A stretch of 59,308 nt of DNA. Source: Rivularia sp. MS3. Lineage in GTDB: Bacteria; Cyanobacteriota; Cyanobacteriia; Cyanobacteriales; Nostocaceae. Each line of letters starts with the position of its first letter. Positions within the stretch are counted from its first letter, which is position 1. The stretch lies in NCBI GenBank assembly GCA_019192545.1, contig JAHCMI010000059.1, positions 1 through 59,308 on the forward strand. Direction: 5' to 3'. The position numbers and the translations under genes are program-made. A model generated the notes under the pieces. It did no database searches. It was given only the letters and a program-made list of their open reading frames with translations, and was not told where the DNA came from. Of the stretch, positions 38,316 to 47,703 are shown piece after piece.

Positions 38316-40694
38316 TTAATATTCCCACTTCCAGTCGCGAATTTCGGGCATATCCTCGCCGTGTTCCCGAACGTATTGCTTGTGTTCGATTAGTTTTTCA
38401 TGCAACATTTGTTTGATATGAGCCGCTTTATATCCCAGATGAGGAACTCTGTCAATTACATCATCTGCTAAGTTAAAACGGTCTAAATCGTTCATGACCA
38501 CCATATCAAAAGGTGTGGTTGTAGTTCCTTCTTCTTTGTAACCTCGGACGTGGAGGTTTTTGTGATTTGTGCGACGATACGTTAAACGATGAATCAACCA
38601 GGGATAACCATGAAAGGCGAAAATTATTGGTTTGTCGGTGGTGAAAATGCTATCGAAGTCTTTGTCGCTTAAACCGTGGGGATGCTCGCTCTCTGGCTGT
38701 AAGGTCATTAAGTCTACTACGTTGACTACCCTAATTTTTAGTTCTGGAAAATGATCCCGCAATATATCTACCGCTGCTAAGGTTTCTAGGGTGGGAGTGT
38801 CTCCAGCGCAAGCCATGACTACATCTGGTTCGTGTCCTTGGTCGTTAGAAGCCCAACCCCAAATACCTACACCTGTAGTACAATGCTTGATTGCTTCATC
38901 CATATTTAGATACTGCAATGCTGGTTGTTTGCCCGCTACAATTACGTTAACGTAATGACGACTTCTCAAGCAATGGTCTGTTACGGATAGCAGACAATTG
39001 GCATCGGGTGGTAAATATACTCTCACTACTTCGGCTTTTTTATTCACAACGTGGTCGATAAAGCCGGGATCTTGATGGCTAAAGCCGTTGTGGTCTTGTC
39101 GCCATACGTGAGATGTTAATAAATAAGTTAAAGAAGGAATTGGTCTGCGCCAGGGAATATCGCGAGTAGTTTTCAACCATTTTGCGTGCTGGTTGAACAT
39201 AGAATCGATGATATGAATAAATGCTTCGTAGCAAGAAAATAATCCGTGACGACCTGTAAGCAAGTATCCTTCTAACCAGCCCTGACAAGTATGTTCGCTG
39301 AGTATTTCCATTACCCGACCGTCTGCGGCTAAGCTATCGTCGTATTCTAAAGTTTCTGCTACCCAAGTTCTTGAAGTTACATCCAATACATCAGCTAGGC
39401 GGTTGGATGCAGTTTCATCCGGCCCAAATAAACGGAAGTTTTTAGTATCTAGATTAAGTTTCATTACATCGCGCAGCAATTTACCCATAACGCGGGTTGC
39501 TTCGGCGACGGTATTCCCTGGTTCTACTTCTACTGCATAGTTACGAAAGTCGGGCATTTTCAATTCTCGCAGCAGAATACCGCCGTTAGCATGGGGATTG
39601 TCGCCCATGCGCCGATTTCCTTCGGGTGCGAGTTCGGCTAATTCGACAATTAATTTACCATTTTCGTCAAATAATTCTTCTGGCTTATAGCTTTTCATCC
39701 ACTCTTCTAACAACTTAACGTGAGCGGGTTCTGCTGCCATATTTGATAGCGGTACTTGGTGCGATCGCCAGTAATCTTCAGTCTTTTTACCATCAACTTC
39801 TTTCGGTCCAGTCCAGCCTTTGGGACTCTTAAGAATAATCATCGGCCATTGCGGACGCTGCTTAAAGCCATTTTGACGCGCATCTTCCTGAATTTCTCGG
39901 ATTTCATGCAAAGCTGTATCCAGGGTTGCTGCCATTAATTGATGCATGGCAACTGGATCGGAACCTTCAACAAAATAAGGCTTGTAACCGTAACCTTCAA
40001 ATAATTTTTGCAGTTCCTCATGACTCATCCGAGCTAATAAGGTGGGGTTAGCAATTTTATAACCGTTGAGGTGTAAAATCGGCAAAACTGCACCATCATG
40101 AATGGGATTAAGAAACTTATTAGAATGCCAGCTTGTTGCTAAAGAACCGGTTTCTGCTTCACCATCACCAACAACGCAAGCCACAATCAAATCGGGATTA
40201 TCAAAAGCAGCACCATAAGCGTGAGAAACCGAATAGCCGAGTTCGCCACCTTCATGGATGGAGCCGGGAGTTTCCGGCGCTACGTGAGAGGGAATGCCAC
40301 CGGGGAAAGAAAACTGTTTGAATAGTTTTTGCATTCCCTCGCTATCTTGAGAAATATTCGGATAATATTGGCTGTAAGTTCCTTCAAGATAGGTATTAGC
40401 AACCAAACCGGGACCACCATGTCCGGGGCCTGCAATATAAATTATATTTAAATCATCTTTTTTGATTACCCGATTGAGATGAACGTAAATAAAGTTCAAA
40501 CCAGGGGTAGTTCCCCAATGTCCTAAAAGTCTGGGTTTAACGTGTTCTAATTTCAGCGGTTGCTTAAGTAAAGGATTATCTAATAAATATATTTGTCCCA
40601 CCGAAAGATAATTCGCCGCATTCCAGTAGGCGTTCATCTTTCTTAATTCGTCGTTTTGCAGTGGTTTAGTGTTGGGAAGAGTAGAAACAGTCAT
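38316..40694 (-). CDS. xfp: Xylulose-5-phosphate/fructose-6-phosphate phosphoketolase
   Basis: A 792-residue thiamine-diphosphate phosphoketolase, splitting xylulose-5-P or fructose-6-P with phosphate to acetyl phosphate. Diagnostic blocks are [20 protein letters not shown], the TPP motif [34 protein letters not shown] and [17 protein letters not shown] start at ATG 40694, because aaggag lies six bases upstream, rather than at the TTG two codons earlier. Its product is the substrate of ackA in the same island, and transaldolase can replenish its substrates. A 1-kb promoter-side spacer precedes it. Confidence 0.97.
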   Translation of the reverse strand: MTVSTLPNTKPLQNDELRKMNAYWNAANYLSVGQIYLLDNPLLKQPLKLEHVKPRLLGHWGTTPGLNFIYVHLNRVIKKDDLNIIYIAGPGHGGPGLVANTYLEGTYSQYYPNISQDSEGMQKLFKQFSFPGGIPSHVAPETPGSIHEGGELGYSVSHAYGAAFDNPDLIVACVVGDGEAETGSLATSWHSNKFLNPIHDGAVLPILHLNGYKIANPTLLARMSHEELQKLFEGYGYKPYFVEGSDPVAMHQLMAATLDTALHEIREIQEDARQNGFKQRPQWPMIILKSPKGWTGPKEVDGKKTEDYWRSHQVPLSNMAAEPAHVKLLEEWMKSYKPEELFDENGKLIVELAELAPEGNRRMGDNPHANGGILLRELKMPDFRNYAVEVEPGNTVAEATRVMGKLLRDVMKLNLDTKNFRLFGPDETASNRLADVLDVTSRTWVAETLEYDDSLAADGRVMEILSEHTCQGWLEGYLLTGRHGLFSCYEAFIHIIDSMFNQHAKWLKTTRDIPWRRPIPSLTYLLTSHVWRQDHNGFSHQDPGFIDHVVNKKAEVVRVYLPPDANCLLSVTDHCLRSRHYVNVIVAGKQPALQYLNMDEAIKHCTTGVGIWGWASNDQGHEPDVVMACAGDTPTLETLAAVDILRDHFPELKIRVVNVVDLMTLQPESEHPHGLSDKDFDSIFTTDKPIIFAFHGYPWLIHRLTYRRTNHKNLHVRGYKEEGTTTTPFDMVVMNDLDRFNLADDVIDRVPHLGYKAAHIKQMLHEKLIEHKQYVREHGEDMPEIRDWKWEY

Positions 40695-40700
40695 GGACAA

Positions 40701-40706
40701 CTCCTT
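40701..40706 (-). promoter_or_regulatory. Strong Shine-Dalgarno before xfp
   Basis: On the minus strand aaggag is followed by ttgtcc and then ATG 40694. The TTG in that spacer is too close to the SD to be the start. Confidence 0.7.
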
Positions 40707-41331
40707 AATATTGATAAATTTGTTTTAGTAATTACACAGTGGTTTCAAATATTAAATATTCTCTATTTTACTAACTATGAACCTGGAAAAATTTAATTAA
40801 ATATTTTAATTATGAATTAAATAAATCAATAGTTTCAATGTATATAAATGTTTTCCAATTATGCTAAATGATAGCTAACTTTGATAACTTCTAAGATAAT
40901 CTATAAAAGTATTGTCAAAAATACTATCGACTTATAAAACATAAAAAATGATTGCAGCTATTTTAGCTAACAATCTTTTTGGGAGTTTAACACAACATCT
41001 ATTTGCTTTTTCAAATTTAACCGCGATTTAACCGAAAACGAGACTATAGATGAATTTTGAATCCTTTGAAACAATAATACTGATATTAATTACTTAGAAA
41101 AACTACTTCTTCAGATAGAAGATAATTATTTTTATTTATCTATCAATAAACGATTAAAAGATTATCGGTTCAATAAATTATAGAAAGGAGAAGATTGATA
41201 AATTAGAGGTATATGAATTTAAATCTTTAATGATTGAGATTAATTATCATAGAGATTCCAAAGTTAAATTAAAAAAATAGTTTATATTCAGAAGCTAATC
41301 TATAGCATTCCTAAATTATTTATGAGATTTA

Positions 41332-41365
41332 AGAAACCCGATTTTTCAAAAAAAACCGGGTTTCT
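41332..41365. repeat. agaaacccg hairpin repeat, possible rimM terminator
   Basis: Perfect 9-bp arms agaaacccg / cgggtttct flank a 16-base AT-rich loop. The same agaaaccgggtttct palindrome occurs twice at 46509-46576, so it is a dispersed element. On the minus strand it could end rimM transcription, though it lies 350 bases downstream. Confidence 0.65.
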
Positions 41366-41407
41366 AGCACCTATCTTTCTCACGAGTCATATAGGATTGC
41401 TATATAT

Positions 41408-41620
41408 AGGAATCCGGTTTGAATATTGAAAACAATTAAGTACTTGTAGGGTGTGTTATGGCTTCAGCCGTGAGCGCACCGAAATGTATATATGATGGTG
41501 CGTTGCGCGCAGCAAGCAACACAACGGCAGTATTGGGGGAGGAAAATCCACACCCGGACACTTGCTCGTACTGCGGGAACCTCCGCAACGCAGTGTCCTC
41601 CCAATCTGCCTCCCCTACGT
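41408..41620. repeat. MITE-like element with a nested insertion
   Basis: The outer part matches the reverse complement of the element at 28083-28239: aatccggtttga flank, gtagggtgtgttatggct, ggtgcgttgcgcgcagcaag, then ccctacgtgtttt. About 89 bp (41524-41612) interrupt it between aacaca and ccctacg. The inserted block has its own imperfect inverted ends (ggcagtattgggggagg and cctcccaatctgcctcc), as if a second small element jumped in. Confidence 0.8.
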
Positions 41621-41718
41621 GTTTTATGCCCTCTGGGCACGCTGCGCTAACAAAAATCTGCGGAGCAATCCTATATCTACAAAGCTATTTCGTAGTTAAA
41701 GAAATCAAAATTATAAAA

Positions 41719-42279
41719 TTAATTAATTTCTAGCAAACCAATTGGTGGGGTAATTTCGATTCTGCCCGATTCCAAATCAACTACAGGAACAATCTCTTTG
41801 ACAAAAGGAATTAAAACATTCTTCTGCTTTTTAGTTTTTTTAGTTTCTTCTAACCCTTCTGAGTGCAAACGAACCTCTAACAAATCGTTGCCAGCATTAA
41901 TCAAATCGACTACAGTACCAATTAATTTTCCATCTTCGAGCATAAACACGGGTAAACCCAGTAAATCCATTAAATGATATTCATCTTCACCTAACTCAGG
42001 GCGATCGCTTTCAGGTACAAGTAACTTACAGCCACGTAAATCCTCAGCTTCATCGCGGTAATTCACACCAGCGAGTTGAATCACATAAAGATTTTTGCCT
42101 TCAATAAAACGCCCTTTGACTAACTCCACCTCTTCCGGTTGGGTTGTATTTTCACGCAACAGCCAGCGCTTACCAGGCTTTTGAAAGCGTTCGGGAAAAT
42201 CCGTATCCGGATAAACCCGTAATTCACCCTTCATACCTTGAGGCGCAACAATCTTACCAATTTCCAACCAACCATCCAT
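41719..42279 (-). CDS. rimM: Ribosome maturation factor RimM
   Basis: A 186-residue 16S rRNA processing/30S assembly factor. The N-terminal RimM domain starts [29 protein letters not shown]. The PRC-barrel begins at about residue 100 ([25 protein letters not shown]), and the family C-terminus [16 protein letters not shown] follows. A KKTKKQK insertion in the barrel loop is basic. The downstream neighbour on this strand is a long repeat-rich spacer. Upstream, avtA is separated by a spacer made almost entirely of heptamers. Confidence 0.96.
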   Translation of the reverse strand: MDGWLEIGKIVAPQGMKGELRVYPDTDFPERFQKPGKRWLLRENTTQPEEVELVKGRFIEGKNLYVIQLAGVNYRDEAEDLRGCKLLVPESDRPELGEDEYHLMDLLGLPVFMLEDGKLIGTVVDLINAGNDLLEVRLHSEGLEETKKTKKQKNVLIPFVKEIVPVVDLESGRIEITPPIGLLEIN

Positions 42280-42280
42280 T

Positions 42281-42413
42281 TTCAGTTATCAGTTATCAGC
42301 GAACAGTTATCAGTTAATAGGTTAAAGGTTAAAGGTTAAAGGTTAAAGGTCAAAGTTAAATTTTGTATTCTTAATTCCTAACTCCTAACTCTTAACTCTT
42401 AACTACTAACTCC
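42281..42413. repeat. Spacer made of heptamer arrays (ttatcag, ggttaaa, cctaact families)
   Basis: Nearly the whole rimM-avtA spacer is built from three 7-bp families in succession: cagttat-type, then four or more ggttaaa units, then cctaact/cttaact units. It begins within a few bases of the rimM ATG and ends at the avtA stop. Confidence 0.9.
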
Positions 42414-43697
42414 TCAAACGCTTACGGTGGCATTGCGATAAACTTCTTCAGCAACTTTAGCAAAACGCCGCATTCCAGTTTTTATTTCTTCGTCGCTACC
42501 GGTGAGCGAGATGCGGAAACATTGATTTTTGTGCTGCCAGTCTTCTCGCAATCCAGGGAAAAAGGAATTTCCGGGGACAACTATTAAACCTACCTTTTTA
42601 AGTTGTTGATAGAATTCCCAATCGCTTATAGGTAAATCTTGCAGCCATATCCAAGCAAAAATAGCTCCTTCACCAAGATGGAGAAACCAAGGTAAATCCT
42701 TTGGCATTGCTGATTCTAAAGTAGTTTCTAAAACAGTAAACTTATTTTGATAAAAAGGACGAATTACGTCTTGGCTAATATGTGCTAATTTACCAGAATC
42801 TATGGCACGAGCGGCTATAGCTTGTCCGTATCTAGATGAGTGCAAGCTCGCATTTGCTTGGAAACACTCTAAAGCGTCAATTAGTTTTTCGCTACCAATG
42901 GCAATACCAACTCTTTCCCCAGGTAATCCCGCTTTTGATAAACTCATGCAGTGCAATATATTTTCACCAAAAGTTGGTGTCATATTGGTATAGTTTAAAG
43001 CAGGGAATGGAGGTGCGTATGCTGAATCAATTAATACTGGAACATCTGACTGTGCAGCAATTGAAGAAATTTTATTAACTTCTTCTTCGGTGACAACGTT
43101 ACCTGTAGGATTGCAGGGGCGAGAAAATAAAACACAACCTGTTTTTTCGGTAATTGATAATTTGCTGAAGTCAGGACGATATTTAAATCTATGGGCAGCT
43201 GCATCAATATCTAAAGTTGGTTTATAAGCAAATAATGCTTCAGGAGCTAAACTAACTCCACCGTAGCCGGTATAGTCGGGACTCAAGGGAAAAACAATTT
43301 GCTTGAGTTCGCCGCTAGTAGTGTAACCACCAAAAACATTTGCAGCGTAAAAATAAAGCGTTTGACTGCCAGGAGTAATTAAAACGTTACGTTCGTTAAG
43401 TTCTAAACCGTAGCGTTTATTAAAGTCTTTCGTCACAGCTTCAATCAACGGCGAGTAACCTTTAGAATAACCGTAGCGACAAACAACTTCACCATACTCC
43501 GGACTAGCTAAAAGCTCCGCAGTGCAATCGCGCCATAGTTGTTCTACTTCCGGCAAAATCAACGGATTACCCGCACTCAAATTAGTCAAATCCTGCCCTT
43601 TACCAGCGCGCAAAGTTTCATTAATATCTTTCATAATCGCTCTCACGCCGGTAAGTTTGGACATTTGAGCGCCGAATTTAGTTAGGGCAGGTTTCAT
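42414..43697 (-). CDS. avtA: Valine--pyruvate aminotransferase
   Basis: A 427-residue fold-type I PLP aminotransferase of the AvtA group (valine/alanine interconversion with pyruvate or 2-oxoisovalerate). The N-terminus LTKFGAQMSKLTGVRAIMKD is diagnostic, with LSAGNPLILPEVEQLWRD, VLFSRPCNPTGNVV and the PLP Lys in CMSLSKAGLPGERVGIAIG. The C-terminus has CFRISLTGSDEEI. Length matches the family. It shares strand with rimM, but a repeat-filled spacer lies between them, so an operon is doubtful. Confidence 0.94.
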   Translation of the reverse strand: MKPALTKFGAQMSKLTGVRAIMKDINETLRAGKGQDLTNLSAGNPLILPEVEQLWRDCTAELLASPEYGEVVCRYGYSKGYSPLIEAVTKDFNKRYGLELNERNVLITPGSQTLYFYAANVFGGYTTSGELKQIVFPLSPDYTGYGGVSLAPEALFAYKPTLDIDAAAHRFKYRPDFSKLSITEKTGCVLFSRPCNPTGNVVTEEEVNKISSIAAQSDVPVLIDSAYAPPFPALNYTNMTPTFGENILHCMSLSKAGLPGERVGIAIGSEKLIDALECFQANASLHSSRYGQAIAARAIDSGKLAHISQDVIRPFYQNKFTVLETTLESAMPKDLPWFLHLGEGAIFAWIWLQDLPISDWEFYQQLKKVGLIVVPGNSFFPGLREDWQHKNQCFRISLTGSDEEIKTGMRRFAKVAEEVYRNATVSV

Positions 43698-43739
43698 AAG
43701 CAGTCAATTATAAATACAGATATTCTAACTATAATATTC

Positions 43740-43850
43740 GATGGACAATGGAAATTGAATATGGGGCATAGGGCATTGGGCATTGGGCGTGGGTAATGGG
43801 TAATAGGTAATTGGGGATTGGGCATTGGTAATTGATAATTGGTAATTGAT
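43740..43850. repeat. Low-complexity repeat (gggcatt, ggtaatt units) upstream of frmA
   Basis: Runs of gggcatt and then ggtaatt/gataatt 7- to 8-bp units fill the divergent spacer between avtA and the alcohol dehydrogenase gene. This is the same short-repeat style as the other spacers, with a different unit. Confidence 0.8.
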
Positions 43851-43955
43851 AATTATTAACTCTTCATTCTTAACTTCTAACTTATTCTCTCCATGCCCAA
43901 TTCCCCACACAGCTATACACTCAATAAAGAAGATTGACTGAAAAAGGGGTGACAA

Positions 43956-45068
43956 GTGGAAGTTAAAGCGGCAGTAGCTTATGAAGCGGGTAAGCCATTA
44001 AGTATTGAAACGGTTCAGCTAGAGGGGCCTTCATCTGGTGAAGTATTGGTAGAAGTTAAAGCCAGCGGGATTTGTCATACGGATGCCTATACGCTTTCTG
44101 GTAAAGATCCTGAAGGTTTATTTCCAGCAATTTTAGGACATGAAGGTGCGGGAGTTGTTGTAGATGTAGGAGCAGGTGTTACTAGTGTCAAAAAAGGGGA
44201 TCATGTTATTCCTCTCTACACTCCCGAATGCCGTCAGTGTGAATATTGTTTAAGCTTAAAAACTAATCTTTGTCAAGCAATTCGCAGTACTCAAGGTAAA
44301 GGTTTGATGCCAGATGGTAGCAGCCGTTTTTCTATCGGCGATCGCCAACTTTATCACTATATGGGTACATCAACTTTTGCTAACTATACGGTGTTACCGG
44401 AAATTGCCGTAGCCAAAATTCGCGAAGATGCTCCTTTTGAAAAGGTTTGTTATATCGGTTGTGGCGTAACAACGGGAATTGGTGCTGTTATTTATACGGC
44501 AAAAGTGGAACCTGGTTCAAAAGTTATAGTTTTTGGTTTGGGTGGTATCGGTTTAAATGTAATTCAAGGTGCAAGAATGGTTGGTGCCGATATGATTATC
44601 GGCGTAGATATTAATCCTGCAAAACGCGAATTAGCAGAAAAGTTCGGGATGACGCACTTTGTTAATCCCAAGGAAGTTGAAGGGGATTTAGTTCCTTATT
44701 TAGTCGATTTAACTAAGGGTGGAGCCGACTATACTTTTGAATGTATTGGTAACGTAAAAGTGATGCGTCAAGCCTTAGAATGCTGTCATAAAGGTTGGGG
44801 AGAAAGTATTATTATTGGCGTTGCTGGTGCCGGAGAAGAAATAAGTACCCGTCCGTTTCAATTAGTAACTGGAAGAGTTTGGAAAGGTTCGGCTTTTGGT
44901 GGTGCTAGAGGACGTACCGACGTGCCGAAAATTGTTGATTGGTATATGCAAGGAAAGATAAATATCGACGATTTAATTACTCATGTAATGCCAATTGAAA
45001 AGATAAACGAAGGTTTTGAATTGATGCATAAAGGTGAGTCAATTCGCAGCGTTGTGACATTCGATTGA
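43956..45068 (+). CDS. frmA: S-(hydroxymethyl)glutathione dehydrogenase / class III alcohol dehydrogenase
   Basis: A 370-residue zinc alcohol dehydrogenase of class III, glutathione-dependent formaldehyde and S-nitrosoglutathione metabolism. Catalytic zinc ligands are in [18 protein letters not shown] and [11 protein letters not shown]. The structural zinc lobe is [15 protein letters not shown]. The Rossmann motif is [17 protein letters not shown]. Class III marks include [32 protein letters not shown] and [10 protein letters not shown]. The start is GTG 43956, preceded by a weak ggggtg. It is transcribed divergently from avtA. Confidence 0.95.
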   Translation: MEVKAAVAYEAGKPLSIETVQLEGPSSGEVLVEVKASGICHTDAYTLSGKDPEGLFPAILGHEGAGVVVDVGAGVTSVKKGDHVIPLYTPECRQCEYCLSLKTNLCQAIRSTQGKGLMPDGSSRFSIGDRQLYHYMGTSTFANYTVLPEIAVAKIREDAPFEKVCYIGCGVTTGIGAVIYTAKVEPGSKVIVFGLGGIGLNVIQGARMVGADMIIGVDINPAKRELAEKFGMTHFVNPKEVEGDLVPYLVDLTKGGADYTFECIGNVKVMRQALECCHKGWGESIIIGVAGAGEEISTRPFQLVTGRVWKGSAFGGARGRTDVPKIVDWYMQGKINIDDLITHVMPIEKINEGFELMHKGESIRSVVTFD

Positions 45069-45086
45069 TATTTCTTATTGTTTATC

Positions 45087-45109
45087 ATTCCCAGTTGACT
45101 GCTGGGAAT
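45087..45109 (+). terminator. Hairpin after frmA
   Basis: A perfect 8-bp stem attcccag / ctgggaat with a 7-base loop lies 18 bases after the frmA stop. It lacks a T-run, so termination is only likely, not certain. Confidence 0.5.
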
Positions 45110-45334
45110 ATATATCATCAAAGCGCAACGCACTATAAAAATTTTTATTTTGTCAACGTTATGGAGCGTTAGATGATGTATTAATTTTTTTGTCTTCACA
45201 GATAGACAATCGTTCATCTAACACACCCTTATATATTAAGATTTATTAAATATCTTCAGGTTTTATAATTTATAAATCAGAATGTGTGCTTTAACATTCA
45301 TAATCAACTAACTCGTATAAACTTCGTATAAATT

Positions 45335-46450
45335 ATGAACTGGTGGCAAAGACTTAAGAAAAACCCTTTAGCGCGATTTGGGGCAATTTTACTGATAATC
45401 TTCTATATAACGGTAATTTTCGCGGATTTTGTCGCTCCTTATGACCCTTATTATTCGCAGCCAAATGGTTCCTTATTGCCACCAACTCGCGTATATTTAA
45501 ATAATCAGCAAGGAAGGTTTATCGGGCCTCACGTTTATCCCACTACTCAAGGGGATACCGATTTAGAAACTGGCGAACGGGAAATTATTGTAGATTACAG
45601 CAAACCTTCTCCTCTTGGTTTATTTGTAAAAGGTTCTAAATATAATTTGTTTAAATTCGGTTTACCGCTACCGCCAAGATGGAATGAAGTGACTATATTT
45701 CCCGGTATTCCGTTAAATGTACATTTGTTTGGCACTACCAACGATACAAGATTCAATATTTTAGGTACCGACGATCAAGCCAGGGATGAATTCAGCCGTT
45801 TGGTGTATGGTGGGCGCATCAGTTTATTTATCGGTATTTTAGGTGTGGCGATTTCTTTCCCACTGGGTATGTTAGTTGGCGGAATTTCCGGTTACTTCAG
45901 CGGTTGGACTGATTCAATAATTATGCGGATAGTGGAAGTATTAATGACTTTCCCGAGTATCTACCTGTTGGTAACATTAGGTGCCGTCTTACCACCGGGA
46001 TTAAGCAGTACTCAACGCTTTTTGTTAATTGTTTTAATTACTTCTTTCATTCGTTGGGCTGGTTTAGCGCGGGTAATTCGCGGACAAGTTTTATCAATTA
46101 AAGAAAGAGAATTTGTGCAAGCAGCAAGAGCAATGGGGGCTAAACCTTTATATATTATTATCCGCCACGTTTTACCCCAAACTGCAACTTATATTATTAT
46201 CTCGGCTACTCTTTCTATACCCAGCTTCATCGGTGCCGAAGCAATACTGAGCTTAATTGGTTTGGGAATTCAGCAACCAGATCCTTCTTGGGGTAATATG
46301 CTATCACTCGCAACTAATGCTTCTATTTTAGTATTGCAACCCTGGTTAATTTGGCCTCCTGCTTTAGTAATTATTCTTACCGTACTTGCATTCAATTTAC
46401 TTGGAGATGGATTAAGAGATGCACTCGATCCTAGGAGTTTTGGACGGTAA
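45335..46450 (+). CDS. ABC transporter permease, peptide/nickel (DppC/OppC) type
   Basis: A 371-residue inner-membrane permease. An N-terminal helix (ARFGAILLIIFYITVIFADFV) is followed by VAPYDPY. A periplasmic insert of about 110 residues precedes the ILGTDDQARDEFSRLVYGGRISL motif. The five-helix permease core carries the EAA-like loop REFVQAARAMGAKPLYIIIRHVLP. The long first loop explains the size above the usual 290-300 residues. Substrate-binding protein, ATPases and the DppB-type partner are absent from the window, so the transporter must be assembled from distant genes. Confidence 0.93.
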   Translation: MNWWQRLKKNPLARFGAILLIIFYITVIFADFVAPYDPYYSQPNGSLLPPTRVYLNNQQGRFIGPHVYPTTQGDTDLETGEREIIVDYSKPSPLGLFVKGSKYNLFKFGLPLPPRWNEVTIFPGIPLNVHLFGTTNDTRFNILGTDDQARDEFSRLVYGGRISLFIGILGVAISFPLGMLVGGISGYFSGWTDSIIMRIVEVLMTFPSIYLLVTLGAVLPPGLSSTQRFLLIVLITSFIRWAGLARVIRGQVLSIKEREFVQAARAMGAKPLYIIIRHVLPQTATYIIISATLSIPSFIGAEAILSLIGLGIQQPDPSWGNMLSLATNASILVLQPWLIWPPALVIILTVLAFNLLGDGLRDALDPRSFGR

Positions 46451-46454
46451 TTTA

Positions 46455-46497
46455 GGTTAAAGGTTAAAGGTTAAAGGTTAAAGGTTAGAGGTTAAAA
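46455..46497. repeat. Heptamer repeat aggttaa x6
   Basis: Tandem aggttaa units start just after the permease stop codon. It is the same unit as at 42319-42358, 30873-30925 and 35271-35301. Confidence 0.9.
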
Positions 46498-46508
46498 TAA
46501 TAGTTATC

Positions 46509-46576
46509 AGAAACCCGGTTTCTTTACGATTTCGCAACAAGATATTAATGTTTTCACGATTAGAAACCGGGTTTCT
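46509..46576. repeat. Paired agaaaccgggtttct palindromes
   Basis: Palindromic 15-mers at 46509-46523 and 46562-46576 are inverted copies of one another around a 38-base centre. They lie in the convergent spacer after the permease and DM13 genes and could act as a bidirectional terminator. Confidence 0.75.
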
Positions 46577-46613
46577 TTGAGCTTCTTGGAATTGATACAA
46601 GGTATCGGGTTTA

Positions 46614-47450
46614 TTAGACATTTTGTAAGCTAGCATAACCGAAAGTAGCATTAAACTCTTCGCACCAAATTCCTACAGATTTATAGTCAGCAAGGTTGAC
46701 GTTTTCAGGAATTGCATAGCGTTGAGCGCCTTTGAAGCTTTTGATGGGAGCGAGTGTAATATAATTACCTTCTTTAATATTTAGGGGTATGTTGCTGTTG
46801 CGGTGTAAAATAATTTTGACATCTGGACCTTCACCACTACTAAAAGCTCTATCAAACTCTAAATAATTTTTGCCATTGATATTTACAATTGTTGCTTTAC
46901 CGCTAGTAGCTTTCTCTTGTTTAACAAAGTTACCGGATGCTATAGGTTTAATAGAGTTAGCAGTCGCAATAGTTGATTGTAGGGGAGCGTAACCGAAGGT
47001 AGCATTAAACTCTTCGCACCAAATTCCTACAGATTTATAATCAGCAAGGTTGACATTTTCAGGAATTGCGTAGCGTTGAGCGCCTCTAAAGCTTTTGATG
47101 GGAGCAAGTGTAATATAATTACCTTCTTTAATATTTAGAGGTATATTGCTGTTGCGGTGTAAAATAATTTTTACATCTGGACCTTCACCACTACGAAATG
47201 TTCTGTCAAACTCTAAATAACGCTTACCGTTGATACTTACAATTCTGGCTCTACCATTGGTGGCTTTTTCCTGTTTGACAAAGTTACCGGATGCCAAGAT
47301 TGCATTAGCTTTAGTTGCAACTTTTGTAGTTCTATTTCTTCTAAAAATGAAAGAAGCCTCAGCAACTTCAGAATTAGCTATCACAGAACCAACGCTACTG
47401 AATAATACAACTGATGCAATTCCCAAGCCAGCTAATTTATTGAATTTCAT
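46614..47450 (-). CDS. Secreted protein with two DM13 domains
   Basis: A 278-residue protein. The signal peptide is at residues 1-32 (LGIASVVLFSSVGSVIANS core). Two DM13 domains follow at about residues 52-160 and 170-277. Each has SGNFVKQEKAT, LEFDRxFxSGEGPDVKIIL and SVGIWCEEFNATFGYA, with the conserved Cys. DM13 domains are proposed extracellular redox or electron-transfer modules. The copies are almost identical at DNA level with a 354-bp period, which shows a recent in-frame duplication. Partner unknown; the protein is probably periplasmic or extracellular. Confidence 0.9.
   Translation of the reverse strand: MKFNKLAGLGIASVVLFSSVGSVIANSEVAEASFIFRRNRTTKVATKANAILASGNFVKQEKATNGRARIVSINGKRYLEFDRTFRSGEGPDVKIILHRNSNIPLNIKEGNYITLAPIKSFRGAQRYAIPENVNLADYKSVGIWCEEFNATFGYAPLQSTIATANSIKPIASGNFVKQEKATSGKATIVNINGKNYLEFDRAFSSGEGPDVKIILHRNSNIPLNIKEGNYITLAPIKSFKGAQRYAIPENVNLADYKSVGIWCEEFNATFGYASLQNV
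46646..47353 (-). repeat. 354-bp tandem duplication encoding the two DM13 domains
   Basis: Matching blocks begin at 46646 and 47000 (tagcattaaactcttcgcac). They differ by only a few substitutions over about 330 bp and are separated by a multiple of three. Confidence 0.9.
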
Positions 47451-47633
47451 GATTAATGTCTCCTCGATAAAAGTATGCAGGTGTTTGTCGTTTCGCTTAA
47501 TTACTAATATCGGGGATAACTCTGAAGCTTGAATGAATGGTATCTGAGCTTTTAATTAAAGTTTTCTGAGAAAGCTGAGAGGGGGAGAAAAAACTATTTA
47601 ATTTTGAATTTTGAGAAGCTAGGAAGTCTCTAC

Positions 47634-47701
47634 GTAGGTTGGGTGAAGTGAAGCGCAACCCAACACCCGAGTTGGGTTACACTGCGTTTCACCCAACCTA
47701 C
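47634..47701. repeat. Short MITE-like inverted repeat abutting the CRISPR array
   Basis: The ends gtaggttgggtgaa and ttcacccaacctac are inverted copies, and the centre contains caacccaacac...gttgggtt. It is related to the element at 7227-7348. Its right end lies two bases from the truncated first CRISPR repeat (47704). Confidence 0.82.
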
Positions 47702-47703
47702 AA

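Larger units (their letters stand above)
40707..41718. other. Long spacer between rimM and xfp with repeats
   Basis: About 1 kb without a gene. The xfp side (40707-41300) is AT-rich and probably holds the xfp promoter. A gaaacccg / cgggtttct hairpin lies at 41332-41365. A composite MITE-like element lies at 41408-41620. An apparent ORF at 41458-41733 is only translated repeat. Confidence 0.6.

Noticed and set aside
41458-41733. Open frame of 91 codons between xfp and rimM
   Set aside because: It is translated from a MITE-like element and its nested insertion; no domain, no ribosome site.
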